Assembly: GCA_029948255.1 (NCBI GenBank)
Contig: JALIZF010001576.1
Span: 217,501-281,500 of the forward strand
Length of the DNA stretch: 64,000 nucleotides
Direction: 5' to 3'
DNA from: Telmatactis stephensoni
Lineage: Eukaryota > Cnidaria > Anthozoa > Actiniaria > Isophelliidae
Shown here: in pieces, positions 1 through 11,339 of the stretch
How positions within the stretch are numbered: position 1 is the stretch's first letter
Layout of the letters: each line of letters starts with the position of its first letter
Made by a program: the position numbers and the translations under genes
The notes under the pieces: model-generated
Seen by the model: the letters and a program-made list of their open reading frames with translations, nothing else
Databases searched by the model: none
Told to the model about the DNA's origin: nothing

Positions 1-216
1 TAACCATGCTTAACTATGAGCCTTAATGTGCTTCCAAACAAACAGCCCGCAAAACCTGACTACAGTTTTGCTTTAGTGAGATAAAGCCCAAAACAGGTCA
101 CGTGACTTTTACTTACTTCTTTTAAAAATGGAAAAACTCAACATTGTAAAGTGGATGACAAGTTTTTCGGGCTGTATGTTGTGAAGCACATTCAGGCTCA
201 CAGTTAAGCATGGTTA
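1..216. mobile_element. Palindromic MITE-like foldback element
   Basis: The first ~48 bases (TAACCATGCTTAACTATGAG and onward) are nearly the reverse complement of bases ~168-216, which end ...AGTTAAGCATGGTTA. Long, slightly mismatched terminal inverted repeats around a non-coding AT-rich core are typical of a MITE. The element may begin exactly at or before the window edge, so a target-site duplication cannot be confirmed. Confidence 0.6.
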
Positions 217-1010
217 CTTTGAAGTCTTTAGAAATAACCGCGACCGCATTTTGCTTTGAAGTTTACAACACAATATTTGATCACTGTGACGTCATCAGGT
301 CACGTGACATCATAAACGTACCCTCAAAAAATTAAGGACGTCGAGTTTAGTAACTTATAGAAGAAAAAAGTTCATTTAGATGTTCTATGTCTTCAAAATA
401 ATTTTTATTCGAATTTTAAGTTATTAACGATTGACCCAGGCCTTAATATACTCGAGGAAGGCATAAAATAACTAAAATATTAAACACGCTCTGATTGGTC
501 GAAGAGCATGTCTATGTGAGGCTAAGAAAACACGATTGAAGGCATAAAATAATTATGATAATACGCAAGCTCTGATTGGTCGAAGAGCGTGCCTATACAT
601 GTGAGGCTATGTAAACACGAGCGCGATTATGACATATTTGGCTACAGCAAAGCTTGTATAATTAGACTTACAAAATGTATGGTTTAAAAATGTAAAAATA
701 CAATAATGAGCAACTTTCACCAAACATTTGTTCGAGAAAAATTAGTTGATGAAGTGAAACCAAACTTGATTCTCCTGTTTGATTGCTTCATCCTTTTTTC
801 AAGCAAAACTCTGAAAATTCCGTGTCGAACAAGCTCATCTAGCTTACAATCAATCGCAAATAATGTTTTTTCGTGTTTTATTTGAACTAACACTTACCAA
901 AATAGAAAACACAAAAACACTGCTGATAAAAAGAGAAAAGGAAGAGTTTGTTAATTATGAAACCAACCCTTACACTGAGACTGAAAAATTCAATGAACAC
1001 TCCCGGGCGA
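217..1010. other. Gene-free stretch with a small tandem duplication
   Basis: No supported gene. Bases ~458-535 and ~540-616 are imperfect direct copies, each with AAGGCATAAAATAA, a CTCTGATTGGTCGAAGAGC block and GTGAGGCTA. The CTCTGATTGGTYGAA word recurs near 20273, which suggests part of an interspersed repeat rather than a promoter. Confidence 0.45.
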
Positions 1011-1031
1011 GGGGGGGGGGGGGGGGGGGGG
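1011..1031. repeat. Poly-G run of 21
   Basis: A homopolymer of 21 consecutive G follows TCCCGGGCGA. It makes the short overlapping reading frames here meaningless. Such runs are prone to slippage and assembly length error and may form G-quadruplexes. Confidence 0.9.
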
Positions 1032-1034
1032 ACT

Positions 1035-1160
1035 CCATTGTAAAAGGCTCGGGTATGCTCGTCGAAAATTTTCAAAAATACCCCTAAAAGATACCGGAAA
1101 TCTTTTTAAAAAAGCGTGGCCGGACGATTTTTTAATTCTTAAGACATACCAGCAATAACA
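1035..1160 (-). repeat. Interspersed repeat with a GGTATCTTTTAGG word, copy A
   Basis: Read on the minus strand this shares CCGGTATCTTTTAGGGGTAT and the adjacent GCGTGGC region with 26690-26760. It is therefore a dispersed, presumably non-autonomous repeat. No coding content is seen. Confidence 0.45.
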
Positions 1161-1755
1161 AGCTAATGAACATTATTAACTGAAATGAACCTAAGGCTAC
1201 TTTAGGCTACGTTGAGTATTTTAAGGCGTTTTAAGGCGTTTTACGGCGTTTTAAGGCAACTCAGTTATGGTCTTGGAGTAGGCCTCCTAAACAACCAGGC
1301 ACCCGACTACACTGACAAAAGAAATTGTTGTTGAATACAAACCTGGTCGCTCACCGCGTTCTTCAGCTTAAAATCTGCTTGTTGTCCCACCAACAAAGAC
1401 AAAAGACTGAATGCAGAACTTTCAGAAACTATACCGCGAATATATTTTTTCCTCGGGCTATTTCTTTGCAAAAAAACAACGCGCTTTTGTTTTTCTCGTG
1501 ACGAAATCCGCTGATCTATTGCGCCCGCGATATGACCGGAATTCCTGGCCATGTTTGGCGGTAGTTTTGACTACATAATTTTGCGTCCTAACAGGCAGAG
1601 CAAATTTTGTATCGCAACCCTTCTAAGGATTAAATTGGCGCGGTACATGTTGTATGTAATCCTCTATGCCTTTATACTGGATTAGTGAAATAGGAAAAAT
1701 TTCACCTTAGATTTTTGGATTTATGACCAATTTTTCGCATAAAGCCGTTTTTTAA

Positions 1756-1932
1756 AGTCGTCTGATATCTCGAGAAATTTGTTCCAATTCACAGAAAAAT
1801 AATTACCGATACAAAGCTCAAGGCTAGAAGATAAATGGCTGCAATTTTTTCAGAAATCGGACAAGGTTTTGATGTAAAAAGACGCGATTGAAATTCATAC
1901 CTGACAAACAAATCAATAGGTACGGGCCACCT
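1756..1932. repeat. Interspersed repeat, copy A (pairs with 47527-47712)
   Basis: About 175 bp resembles 47527-47712 in direct orientation: both contain AAATGGCTGCAA, AGAAATCGG, AGGTTTTGATGTAAAA, GACGCGATTGAAATTCAT and end at TACGGGCCACCTTAA. It is a dispersed repeat of unknown class with no open frame. Confidence 0.6.
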
Positions 1933-2900
1933 TAAGTAATTTCAAAAGCTCAGTTAAAACGTATATTTTTAATAAATTCTCTTAGAACTTTATTATATAG
2001 GTTTGATTTTTGAGTCCAAAATATATATTTAAAAATATACATATGTATACATTTATCTTTTAAATACAAAATGATAAAAATGTACATTACATTTTTATCT
2101 TTTTTTGCATCTCATGGGCAGGGGGCATTTGCATGAAATCTGCTTGGACTATGTGTTGGTCAAGACATGGCTCAAAACATATCAGTTGAACCATTTCTCA
2201 AGGCCTTTTTGCATGAAATCTGCTTTGTTTACTATATATTTTTCCATGACATGGCTCAAACGTTTTGGACCACCCTGGCCTGACTGTAATTTAGTTCGAC
2301 ACATCAAACTATAAAACTGAACTGTAGCAGCATATACGTTTGCTTTCATAATCATTATTTTTGCAATCTTAGAATCATATATATTATCGTCTGTCTTTAG
2401 TCAAAACATTTTATTGTTTCATTGGATGGAAAGGGTTACTGATCTTTATGTCCTGGTCTAAATCTGTAACATCTACAACAAACCAAACGAAGAAAACATT
2501 AGTTTTATGTAACATTAAGTCTTTATTAGTATCCGAAATATAAAACACGTTATCTTAAACAATTTGCCGGTTTTCCGTAAAAGTTTATCAATAGTTTGGT
2601 GCTGAAACTCATTTTCTATTTGAAACTTATTTTCAAATATATTTAAGCCTTATGAGCAACTTTTCCTAGTTGAAAAGCTGGCGTACCATGCAGCTTAGTT
2701 TTCTTTGCCAAGTCAAAGATTGCTCGCGTAGATCGACAACACAAGAAAAACTTGACAAGCTGGTCAAGGAAAACTTGTCAAGGCAATGATTTGCTCTTCT
2801 AAATGGACAGCATAAGACGCTCGTCTGGATGATACTTTAATATATTACTCATAGCAATTCAAAGCTTCAAAATCAACTTAAAATTCATTATATATCAAAA
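1933..2900. other. Gene-free AT-rich stretch
   Basis: No supported gene. A short imperfect direct duplication (~2129-2200 and ~2206-2270) repeats TTTGCATGAAATCTGCTT and GACATGGCTCAAA at about 77 bp spacing. Confidence 0.4.
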
Positions 2901-2910
2901 TTTAGTGACA

Positions 2911-3160
2911 TTACCTGGGTAGCTGATCACCCAATGAGAGTTGGCAGCCTTTATCCACTGTTGAAACTATAGCCATTGTTGAGTTTATTGACGTTGTAGA
3001 CATCCCAGCCCGGTAGGAGACTGGGGCGATCGAGACTGTGTGGGGAGAGACAGAGAACACATGTACAAAAACAGCTAGGAGAGAGAGCTCGGAGTGTTCA
3101 AAAAGAGTTTGTTTGTAGAAAGTTTTGTAATAAAGAATCATTGGTCAGAGAAGAGTCTTA
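2911..3160 (-). other. Unrecognised segment, possibly an LTR fragment
   Basis: On the minus strand a 76-codon open frame runs through a pyrimidine-rich stretch into GTCAATAAACTC and a GT-like donor at ~2910. Its composition resembles retroelement LTR or leader sequence, but no primer-binding site, gag or pol could be found nearby. I would not annotate it as a protein. Confidence 0.2.
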
Positions 3161-3995
3161 TGACCATCCACTTCGTAATTCTTTATTTCCAAACTGCGCT
3201 TAGTTTGAACGCGCGAATAACTGATAAAATTCGCAACTGACAAGCCATCGAGTCAAAATATTTGGACTTTTTTTCTCGACAAAAATTCAAATCAGGTAAC
3301 GTACACAACTTATTAGGGGGTGTTTGCATGGCACTAGGATCATCTTAGCAAACTGTGAAGTCTGAATGAAGTAAATTCATAGCTCACGAAGAAATTTTAA
3401 AAACTCATATTCTCGCGATATCAAGTTTTGAATTTATAAAATTTCCTTAGAACTTCACTGTCTTGCTAATTTTAACATGCTGGGCATAAATGACGACCCC
3501 AAAATTGCTCATCAAAACGTCATCCTGCTACTCAAACCTTTATATCTTCAACAGTCTTAGTCTAGTCTTCCATCTATTGGAACGAAATTTTCAGAGGTGA
3601 CTTGCTACATTTAGCGTTTTATTTTGTTGTACAGAAAATCACCCTATTGACGTCATTTTGACGTCATAGTGAATTGTTACATTTTGAGAAAATCCAGATC
3701 AAACTTCAAAGTTTCTCAAAAGTGCATATTTTGATGGCAAATAACATTCTCTAAAATTTGGCGCGATTTTTATTTCGATGCGACAATTCGAGCGTTGCTG
3801 AGTTATAAAGAATTTTTAATTTACGATGTCGTCCGTAGGATCCAAATGATATCTTGGAGAATTATTTAGAAATAATGGGTACAAAGTCATCTCAGGAGGA
3901 GGTGCATAGCCCCTCCACTCCTCCCCTAAATGCGGTCTGAACAGAACCATACTCCGATTGCGCTAACTCATATTTATCAATAAATAAATAACTGT
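3160..3995. other. Gene-free stretch
   Basis: No gene supported. The sequence is low in GC with scattered stops in all frames, and includes GACGTCATTTTGACGTCA (~3649-3667), a near-palindrome of CRE-like TGACGTCA words. Confidence 0.35.
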
Positions 3996-3999
3996 TTAA

Positions 4000-4275
4000 C
4001 AAGTCTTCTTGCGCACTAATTGGGGGACACTGTACACTACCTCTGCATTAAATATTTCGCACGTAATCACTCGACTCAGGCACATGTTGATTTTTGCTGA
4101 GGAAGGAAATACCGGAGAACCGACCGGGAGAATAAAACCTTTTGGCATGGTAGAGAACAACACATCAAACAAACTCAATTCACATATGATCCAGGTGCAT
4201 GCTCGAGCTGGGACTCGAACCCAGACCACTGCGGTGAAAGCCAGCGCTCTAACCGCTCGGCCAACCATGCCACCC
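4000..4275 (-). mobile_element. tRNA-derived SINE (minus strand)
   Basis: Read on the minus strand, it starts with a tRNA-like head (GGGTGGCATGGTTGGCCGAG for box A, GGGTTCGAGTCCCAGC for box B). A conserved body follows (TGTGAATTGAGTTTGTTTGA, GTTGTTCTCTACCATGCCA, CTCCGGT, AAAATCAACATGTG) and then the tail CCCCCAATTAGTGCGCAAG. The same head and body occur at 21161, 23673, 51609 and 57404, so this is a family and not a tRNA gene. Confidence 0.85.
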
Positions 4276-4439
4276 TAAGCAACTACCTGTTAGAGCATGC
4301 ATAACTGCCTGTTCGAGCTATACTACCTGTTAGTAAAAATCTAGTAGTATTTATAGGTTGTTAATCAATTCGAAAGCTAAATTGTTTTTCACGGTGCTTT
4401 TTTTGCTTCGTTGCGCACATGCACAAAGTAGAATTAATA

Positions 4440-5420
4440 GCTCCCACAATGAATCCGAATGCTAAGGGGACGGCCTTCCTTGATTATTACACTCGCCGCC
4501 ACTTGGGTTCCCCTGTTACTGATGGATGTTCTGGTGCATCGATCCGGCTTACTATTCTGTAGGTGATCTGATCCCTTTCTATGCTGAACTCTTCACTGCA
4601 TGGGCTCTTATTGATGGTACTAGCTCTCAAAGCTCTGGCCTGTCACATAAGTCTGGAACTGGCACGCTTGTTCCAATCACTTCCTCCTGCTGCAAATGTC
4701 GATCTACTCTACTTTGGTCTCTACTCTACTTGCTCCTCCAAGGTGTCTCATTAAGTTTCAACCCACCTTTGGCGATCTCTACTGGGACCTAGCATGGAGC
4801 CAGGTGTGCTCTTTACCCTTGGATCGTAAAGTCAGGGACCTGGCCTGGAAAACTGCGCACGGAGTTCTTCCGACTGCGGATCATCGTCTCATTTCATTCG
4901 GGATGAATATCGACCCCCTTTGCTTTTGTGGTCGGGCTAATGAAACTGCCGATCGCCTTTTTTACCATTGCTCTTTTATCTCTGCTCTGCTTTTGTGGGT
5001 ACAGACCCTTTTCCTAAATGTCACTCCCTTATCTCCTGCATTAGGTGTAAGGCACATGTTTTTTGGCTTTAATCGACAAGAACTGGAGAATGGTTGTACC
5101 TCCTGTGTTTGTATATCTATTACATTTTGTCAAATACTTTGTTTGGATTGCCCGAAATGAAAGATCTATTCACGTCGCTTCAACTCACCACGTGCGCGAC
5201 GATATTTCCATCGTGCCTGGAATGTTTTGGGTAAATTCTCTCCGGATATTAATGTGGTGGCTTTGTGATAATGACTTCTGTTACTTTCGCTCTCATCGTA
5301 TTTTGGGGTTTCTGACAATATATATTCTCTCGTCAAGTCTTTGTAATAATCATGCATAGCAAATGAAAAATATATAAAAATCTAAATATACAAAAACAAA
5401 AACAAAAAATGTTTTGTGTC
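4440..5420 (+). pseudogene. 3' end of an L1/Tx1-like LINE, frameshifted
   Basis: Three overlapping plus-strand frames together give the C-terminal part of a LINE ORF2. The first (4526-4792) has VGDLIPFYAELFTAW; the second (4696-5160) contains KVRDLAWKTAHGVLPTADHR followed by PLCFCGRANETADRLFYHC, the zinc-binding region found after reverse transcriptase (zf-RVT type); the third (from ~5063) continues VFVYLLHFVKYFVWIARNE. Several frameshifts and stops show it is dead. The coding part is followed near 5390 by an A-rich run of AAAAAC units. The reverse transcriptase and endonuclease regions are absent, so this is a 5'-truncated copy. Family assignment comes from recognising the zf-RVT pattern. 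Confidence 0.8.
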
Positions 5421-6740
5421 TGCGTATGTTGTCTGTATTTCGTGTTATGTATCTGTATTACTGTGTTGTTTCACGTGGTATGTGTTCAGGATCATATTCC
5501 CGTGAAGCAATATGACCCTGATCTCCTTTCTTAATGTGTCTTGTTATCTTCTGCTTCGCGGGGAGGCGGGGTTCGACACCCCGGCGGAAGGGGCATACTG
5601 GTTACCCTACCTTGTGTCCCATGCTGACTCCATTGCACTCTCGGAGTTACTGGGCTCTAAATCAAAGACTTTGGTTTCGATCGTCCCGATGATTGTAATA
5701 TGAGGGACTGTACCCCATGAATAGTAATTTCTATTCACGTAAGAGGGATGTTAGACATTAAATGTCCCTCTTGAAACAATGGATCCCGAGGTGCCCATCA
5801 TGGTATTACTATAAATAAAACATGGTTTGTAATTATATATGCCATAAATACCACGAATGATACTTATACAAATTAATACTTCCATTCCTTCAAGTTTATG
5901 GGTAAAATTTTCCAGTAGTGGACCGATCAAAATAAAAACTTGACTTATTTCGAGAGCTGGCAAAGCACTTGCCTAGGGCTCGTGCTTTCCCTACGCTCTC
6001 TCGTGTTCTCCCAACATCACGCGTGTTTAGATCAGGCTATATAAACACGGAAAACCGTTTTATATTTCTTAAGTATTTAGTTGGCCTGATTTATTTTATT
6101 CCTTTTGCACAAATAGTTTTGCGTGAAAGGGTTTTCTTGTATCGTTTGTGCCTGGGATTGATTTTCTGGCCAGTGACGTTTTCAAGTGGAACATTGAGGT
6201 ATTTCGATGGTCAAAATACAAAGAAATGTATTAAGCGAAGCGATGAGTTGAGTAAATGACGTCACTGACACCTCTAAAGATTCATAAAAATAAACTTCTT
6301 CCCTTTGGAATATGCCGGGAAAGATATTGGCCCTGGTGATTATTAGATCCTTGAAGAGTTATTCAATGTCGTTTCAGCTAAATGTGATTTCGGCGTTTTT
6401 TCATAATAGTACCACTAATTAAAGAGATTTAGTGATCATTAGGTCTTTACTAAATAGGTCTTGTATCTTATTCACTATCTGATAGTTATATTTGATTGAT
6501 TATTGTGTCAGGTACTCTGAGTTTATTGAAACGAATCTTGTAAGAGCTTCCTGATATTGAAATGCAGTCTAGGCCAGGTAAGAAGATAAGTGCCCTGAGT
6601 GAAGTGTTTACAGAATATGAACAGAAGTAGTAGGACAGAGACCTTAGTAGCTTTTTCGTGAAATATAAAGATTCACCTTTGACATTTTTAAATTCTATAT
6701 ACTGACTGAGGTGGATAATTTTGGTTTGATTCGACGAAAT
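5421..6740. other. Gene-free stretch after the LINE
   Basis: No supported gene. Bases ~5545-5720 are unusually GC-rich for the neighbourhood (GGGGAGGCGGGGTTCGACAC) and may belong to another transposon's untranslated region. The remainder is AT-rich with no splice-bounded frames that I recognise. Confidence 0.35.
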
Positions 6741-6749
6741 ATTTAGGAA

Positions 6750-7187
6750 ACCTAGTTTGAAGATTGGTCTTGAAAAGATCCAACGAGTAACAACAATTGA
6801 TTTGTGATTGATGTTTAGATTAACAAAAGTATCTCGTGTTTCGAGTATTTATTCAATATGGCTTCCAAATGAAGACGTCACGAATTCAATGGTAAACAGC
6901 CAGTATAAAACAATTCATTTTACAAAAGGCTGTGGGATTATCTTACGAAGAATGCTAATACAAATTGGAAATCTACTTTAATTCATCACCGAAAATATAT
7001 GGCGATGTTATTGTCACGAGTGATTGGGTATAAGATATACTTGACCATTTCAACGAACCTGAACACCAAAATTACAAAGGACGAGTTCATACTATAATAG
7101 AAGACGCTAGAAAGGCATACTCAGATGAAAAGAAAAAAAGGTTTTCCGACAACCCCTTGGTTATTGGGACCGCATCACGTATATTCT
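6750..7187 (+). pseudogene. Copy 1 of a duplicated coding-like segment
   Basis: This segment resembles 7630-8095 at an ~0.9-kb shift. The best-preserved part (~7000-7130) reads in one frame as VIVTSDWV, a TAA at 7031-7033, then DILDHFNEPEHQNYKGRVHT and onward. It loses similarity after ~7120, just before a MITE-like insertion at ~7188. Upstream there is a frame-shifting length difference relative to copy 2. I do not recognise the protein. The coding-like quality is inferred from the matching amino-acid-level reading in both copies. Confidence 0.35.
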
Positions 7188-7325
7188 TGGGGTGCATGTG
7201 ACGTCACGGCAGCCATGTTGGTTGACCTTCAGCAAAAGATTTCTCATTAGCGTTTATTGTTTGTTCAACCAACATGACTACCGCTTCATTGTCTTTGGAT
7301 TCCCAAAGGTATGGATGCACCCCAG
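7188..7325. mobile_element. Small MITE-like inverted-repeat element
   Basis: The ends GGGGTGCAT and ATGCACCCC face each other, with a second inner inverted pair CATGTTGGTTGA / TCAACCAACATG. The element lies directly after copy 1 of the duplicated segment and has no counterpart in copy 2. Confidence 0.5.
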
Positions 7326-7840
7326 CAATATGTATAACTCGTTTACAACATATTATATTTGTCATTGCTGAAAATGAATTCAGTAGGTTTGAATGGAGGG
7401 AGGTATATCAAGTTAAGAAGCAAGTTTAAGGATGTTTTTGAGAAGGAAAAGGAATCAAAACAGTCGCGGGCTGCTTGTGTAAGTGGGCAATTCCACGCTG
7501 AATTCTCATTCCTCGATGGACTTGATAGCCAATCAGCGCGCGAGTTTCGTGTGAGCTATGGGAGTCTACCCTAAAATGCCTCAAACACATTTTTGCAATT
7601 GACTTTTTCGATTTGGCGCCTTGTCTATAAAGAATTCTTGAAAACTGAACCATCGACTAACAACAGTTGATTTCTTGATTTTTATACTCACAAAAGATGT
7701 GTTTATACAATATATTTTTCAATGATTATGTCTCGAGCTCTGAGTATTGTTCAATATGGCGTCCAACTGATGACGTCACAAAATCAATGGTAAAACAGGC
7801 AGACTAAAACTAACTGGTAATATATAACTTTACACAAGGT

Positions 7841-8095
7841 TGTGAGATTATTTTAAGAGGACAGGTCATTCAAACTAGAAGTTTACTTTCATCGCCGAAA
7901 ATAAATGGCGATATTACTGTCACGAGTGATTGGGTATAAGATATACTTGACCATTTCAACGAACCTGAACACCAAAATTACAAAGGACGAGTTTATACTA
8001 TAATAGAAACTGCTAGAAAAGACATTCAGATGAACAACAGAATAATACAAGTTGATTTTGATGGATACATTGTGTATATTGAGGACAATGATTGA
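7841..8095 (+). pseudogene. Copy 2 of a duplicated coding-like segment with one internal TAA
   Basis: Reading from 7841 in a single frame gives about 84 codons ending at TGA 8093-8095, interrupted only by TAA at 7937-7939. Upstream of that stop the frame reads ...INGDITVTSDWV; downstream it reads DILDHFNEPEHQNYKGRVYT and continues to FDGYIVYIEDND. Copy 1 (6750-7187) has the same TAA in the same place. Either the source was already a pseudogene, or an intron lies here (TGG/GTATAAG resembles a donor and the following AG an acceptor), or the stop is read through. I do not recognise the family. Confidence 0.35.
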
Positions 8096-8099
8096 AAAC

Positions 8100-8990
8100 C
8101 ATCATTTTGTTTACTTAATTCCGATCTTTCGCTATATATACATGTCTGAGTTCTTTTAATGAAACCACAATTTAGCCCTAAACTAAAAATGAAATGAAAT
8201 GAAATGAAATGTTGCTACTGTAGCGTGACATCTTGAAATGGAAGCATTTCTTTCAGATAACTGTGCAACACAGTCCAGGTCGTGACATGCATCTAATTGC
8301 GTAAACGTTGACATATTAAAACAGATATTAAACTTTAGTAAATTTAACAAATTGAAGATAGTTTTCCATTGTCAGTACTCTTATTAATCATGGATGACGT
8401 CAAAAAATGTTCAAAACTAAAGTGGAACCACGAGCGCAGCATTGCAAAAAATAGGAGAATAACTTACGCACAATTTAAAATTACACGTGCATTTTTAATT
8501 TGTGAGCAAATGAAAATAATTGCAAATAGCGGTAGAAGTCGTTTAATGGTCTGTAGACAACTCTGTTTTGGAAGAGACATGTAAAGAAAAAGTGAGGAAG
8601 AAAGAGGAGGTGACGACAAATTCCCTTCTCTTAACAATCCACTATCTATTCCCCCGCCCCTCCCCTCCCAAAAGCGTTGAAATTAAGGCTAGGACGACGA
8701 TCAGGTATGCTTCTGATAAATAAAGGCATTTCAGTTCACTATCAAGAATACAAGCAATATAGTCAGAAAAAGAGAAGCTATGTTACACATTACAAAAAGC
8801 TTGACTCGATTTACATTTAATCAGACAGCAATCGATCTAATAGTCACACATAACTTGTATGAAGGCATGTTTCTTCTTGTTTTGTTCACGGTTGCTTGCA
8901 AAACGAAGACCCCGTCCTTTCCGGTCTTCATCCGTTGCCCATATAAGGAGATCATAGTGGTAGTTACTTCACTTATGGTACTTGAAAACT
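8100..8990. other. Gene-free stretch
   Basis: No supported gene. There is a (GAAAT)4 run at ~8189-8210 and a short purine-rich patch near 8585-8620. The 71-codon frames here lack splice context or recognisable motifs. Confidence 0.35.
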
Positions 8991-8997
8991 CCTGAAA

Positions 8998-10387
8998 TTT
9001 TCTCCTATATTCTCACGTACTCTCATAGACTCCCACGTACTCCCACGTACTCCAATAGATACCCACGTACTCCCATAGACTCCCATAGACTCCCATAGAC
9101 TCCCAACTACTTCCATAGACTCTCTTGTACTTTCATAGACTTCCACGTACTCCCATAGACTCCCGTGTACTCCCATAGACTCCCACGTACTCCCATAGAC
9201 TCCCACCTACTCCCATAGACTCCCACCTACTCCCATAGACTACCACCTACTCCCATAGACTCCCGTATACTCCCATAGACTCCAACGTACTCCCATAGAC
9301 TCCCACGAACTCCAATAGATTCCCGTAGACTCCCATGTACTCCCATAGACTCCCACGTACTCCCATAGACTCCCACCTACTCCCATAGACTCCCATGTAC
9401 TCCAATAGACTCCCGTGTACTCCAATAGACTCCCATGTACTCCAATAGACTCCCGTATACTCCCATAGACTCCCTTGTACTTCCATAGACTCCCCCGAAC
9501 TCCAATAGACTCCCGTAGACTCCCATGTACTCCTATAGACTCCCACGTACTCCCATAGACTCTCGTGTACTCCCATAGACTCCCACGTACTCCCGTAGAC
9601 TCCGACGTACTCCCATAGACTCCCGTGCACTCCCATAGACTCCCACGTACTCCCATAGACTCTCGTGTACTCCAAATACTCCCACGTACTCTCATAGACT
9701 CCCGTATACTCCCATAGACTCCCTTGTACTCCCATAGACTCCCACGAACTCCAATAGACTCCCGTAGACTCCCATGTACTCCTATAGACTCCCACGTACT
9801 CCCATAGACTCACACCTACTCTCATAGACTCCCATGTACTCCCATAGACTTCCGTGTACTCCCATAGACTCCCACGTACTCCCGTAGACTCCGACGTACT
9901 CCCATAGACTCCCGTGCACTCCCATAGACTCCCACGTACTCCCATAGACTCCCACGTACTCCCATAGACTCCCACGTACTCCCATAGACTCCCTTGTACT
10001 CCCATAGACTCCCACGAACTCCAATAGACTCCCGTAGACTCCCATGTACTCCCATAGACTCCCACCTACTCCCATAGACTCCCACCTACTCCCATAGACT
10101 CCCATGTACTCCCATAGACTTCCGTGTACTCCCATAGACTCCCACGTACTCCCGTAGACTCCCACGTACTCCCATAGACTCCCATAGACTACCACGTACT
10201 CCCATAGACTCCCACGTACTCCCATAGACGCCCACATACTCCCATAGACTCCCTTGTACTCCCATAGACTCCCACGTACTCCCATAGACTCCCACGTACT
10301 CCCATAGACTCCCACATCTTCCCATAGACTCCCTTGTACTCCCATAGACTCCCATGTATTCCCATAGACTCCCACACTCCCACACTC
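8998..10387. repeat. 20-bp minisatellite, about 1.4 kb
   Basis: An array of about 69 copies of CTCCCATAGACTCCCACGTA, itself two related decamers (CTCCCATAGA and CTCCCACGTA), with point variants such as CGTGTA, TTGTA, CCTAC and occasional 10-bp slips. Because the unit has no stop on the minus strand and 20 is not a multiple of 3, all three minus frames stay open and spell the same 20-residue repeat (containing VYGSTWESMGV). These frames are artefacts of the repeat; there is no evidence of a gene. Confidence 0.95.
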
Positions 10388-10399
10388 CTTTCTCGAGCT

Positions 10400-10810
10400 C
10401 GATGACAAACATAAAGGAATCGAGTTACATAAATTGAAAACTTTCTTTTCGAACTATCTGCTTGTTTGGTCTTGTTTGGATAAAAAACCGGCAGAATTAT
10501 AATAACAACTATTCTGAGATTTAAAAAAGTGTATAATACCTAAGGAATGACCATTTTCGTTTTAGTTTCGTAGTAATGAATAAAGCAACTCCATGGAATT
10601 ACCGATTACATGTACAGGGTTACAAAAGCAACTGATAGTATATTAGAGTGGTTTTCATAAACCAAGCCTCGTCGGCTATCAGCTCATGTACGACGAGATT
10701 GAGTGGAATAATGGTTAAACGGTATTTCACGGGTTTATCCACGGCATGCAAATGAGTTTCCACGTTTTTTTATTTATTATTTCAAATTTCCCCTTCATTT
10801 TGGTGGATAC
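10400..10810. other. Gene-free stretch
   Basis: AT-rich sequence between the 20-bp minisatellite and a short foldback. I see no coding or structured signal. Confidence 0.35.
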
Positions 10811-10813
10811 TAA

Positions 10814-10894
10814 AACAATTAGACCTATAGCTCTCGGCCTTATGGACAGTGATTGCCTCATGGGCTATCCATGAGGCCGAGAGGTCTAATTGTT
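10814..10894. repeat. Short inverted repeat (hairpin)
   Basis: AACAATTAGACCTATAGCTC...GGCC on the left matches GGCC...GAGAGGTCTAATTGTT on the right, with further pairing through the core. The arms of ~30 bases are slightly mismatched. It could be a small MITE or a transcribed hairpin. Confidence 0.5.
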
Positions 10895-11216
10895 AAATAA
10901 CCCAGTAGTAGAGAGCCAACCAGAGCGAGCGCTTGCTCATATCCAGTGATTGACAATATAATAAACTAATTTATTTAGTGCTATTGTCACAGTTTTGCAT
11001 TTTGCCTAAGTTATTTCATTATTTAAATTAGAAATCTATAGATCATAATTAACCATTATTGTTAGTCTTAAGCACGTTTGTATGTTTTTGTATTGTATTG
11101 TATTTATATATATACGCCCTGTGTCCGTTCTGCCCACACGCTCTCATCACAAACACCGTTCGCAAGAACGAGAGAGCACAGTTCCAGTTGAGCTTTGAAG
11201 CAAGAGACGAGATTTT

Positions 11217-11337
11217 GGTGGAGCAGACTCACTCAGAGTCCCACTATATATATTCGTTTGGTGGAGCAGACTCACTCAGAGTCCCACTATATATTCGTTT
11301 ATTTTAGTGGAGCAGACTCACTCAGAGTCCCACTATA
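11217..11337 (+). repeat. Three tandem copies of a ~44-bp unit
   Basis: GTGGAGCAGACTCACTCAGA followed by GTCCCACTATA and a TATTCGTTT spacer occurs three times in a row, with variable spacer length. Upstream is a TATA-like run (TATATATATACGCCCTG, ~11105). The following ~450 bases are a purine-rich leader-like stretch with no long frame. This may be the 5' part of a retroelement, but no gag/pol follows. Confidence 0.7.
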
Positions 11338-11339
11338 CT

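Noticed and set aside
9240..10412. Several long minus-strand frames (up to 272 codons) of WESMGVYGS-type repeats
   Set aside because: They are produced by the stop-free 20-bp minisatellite in all three frames, without splice or start context.
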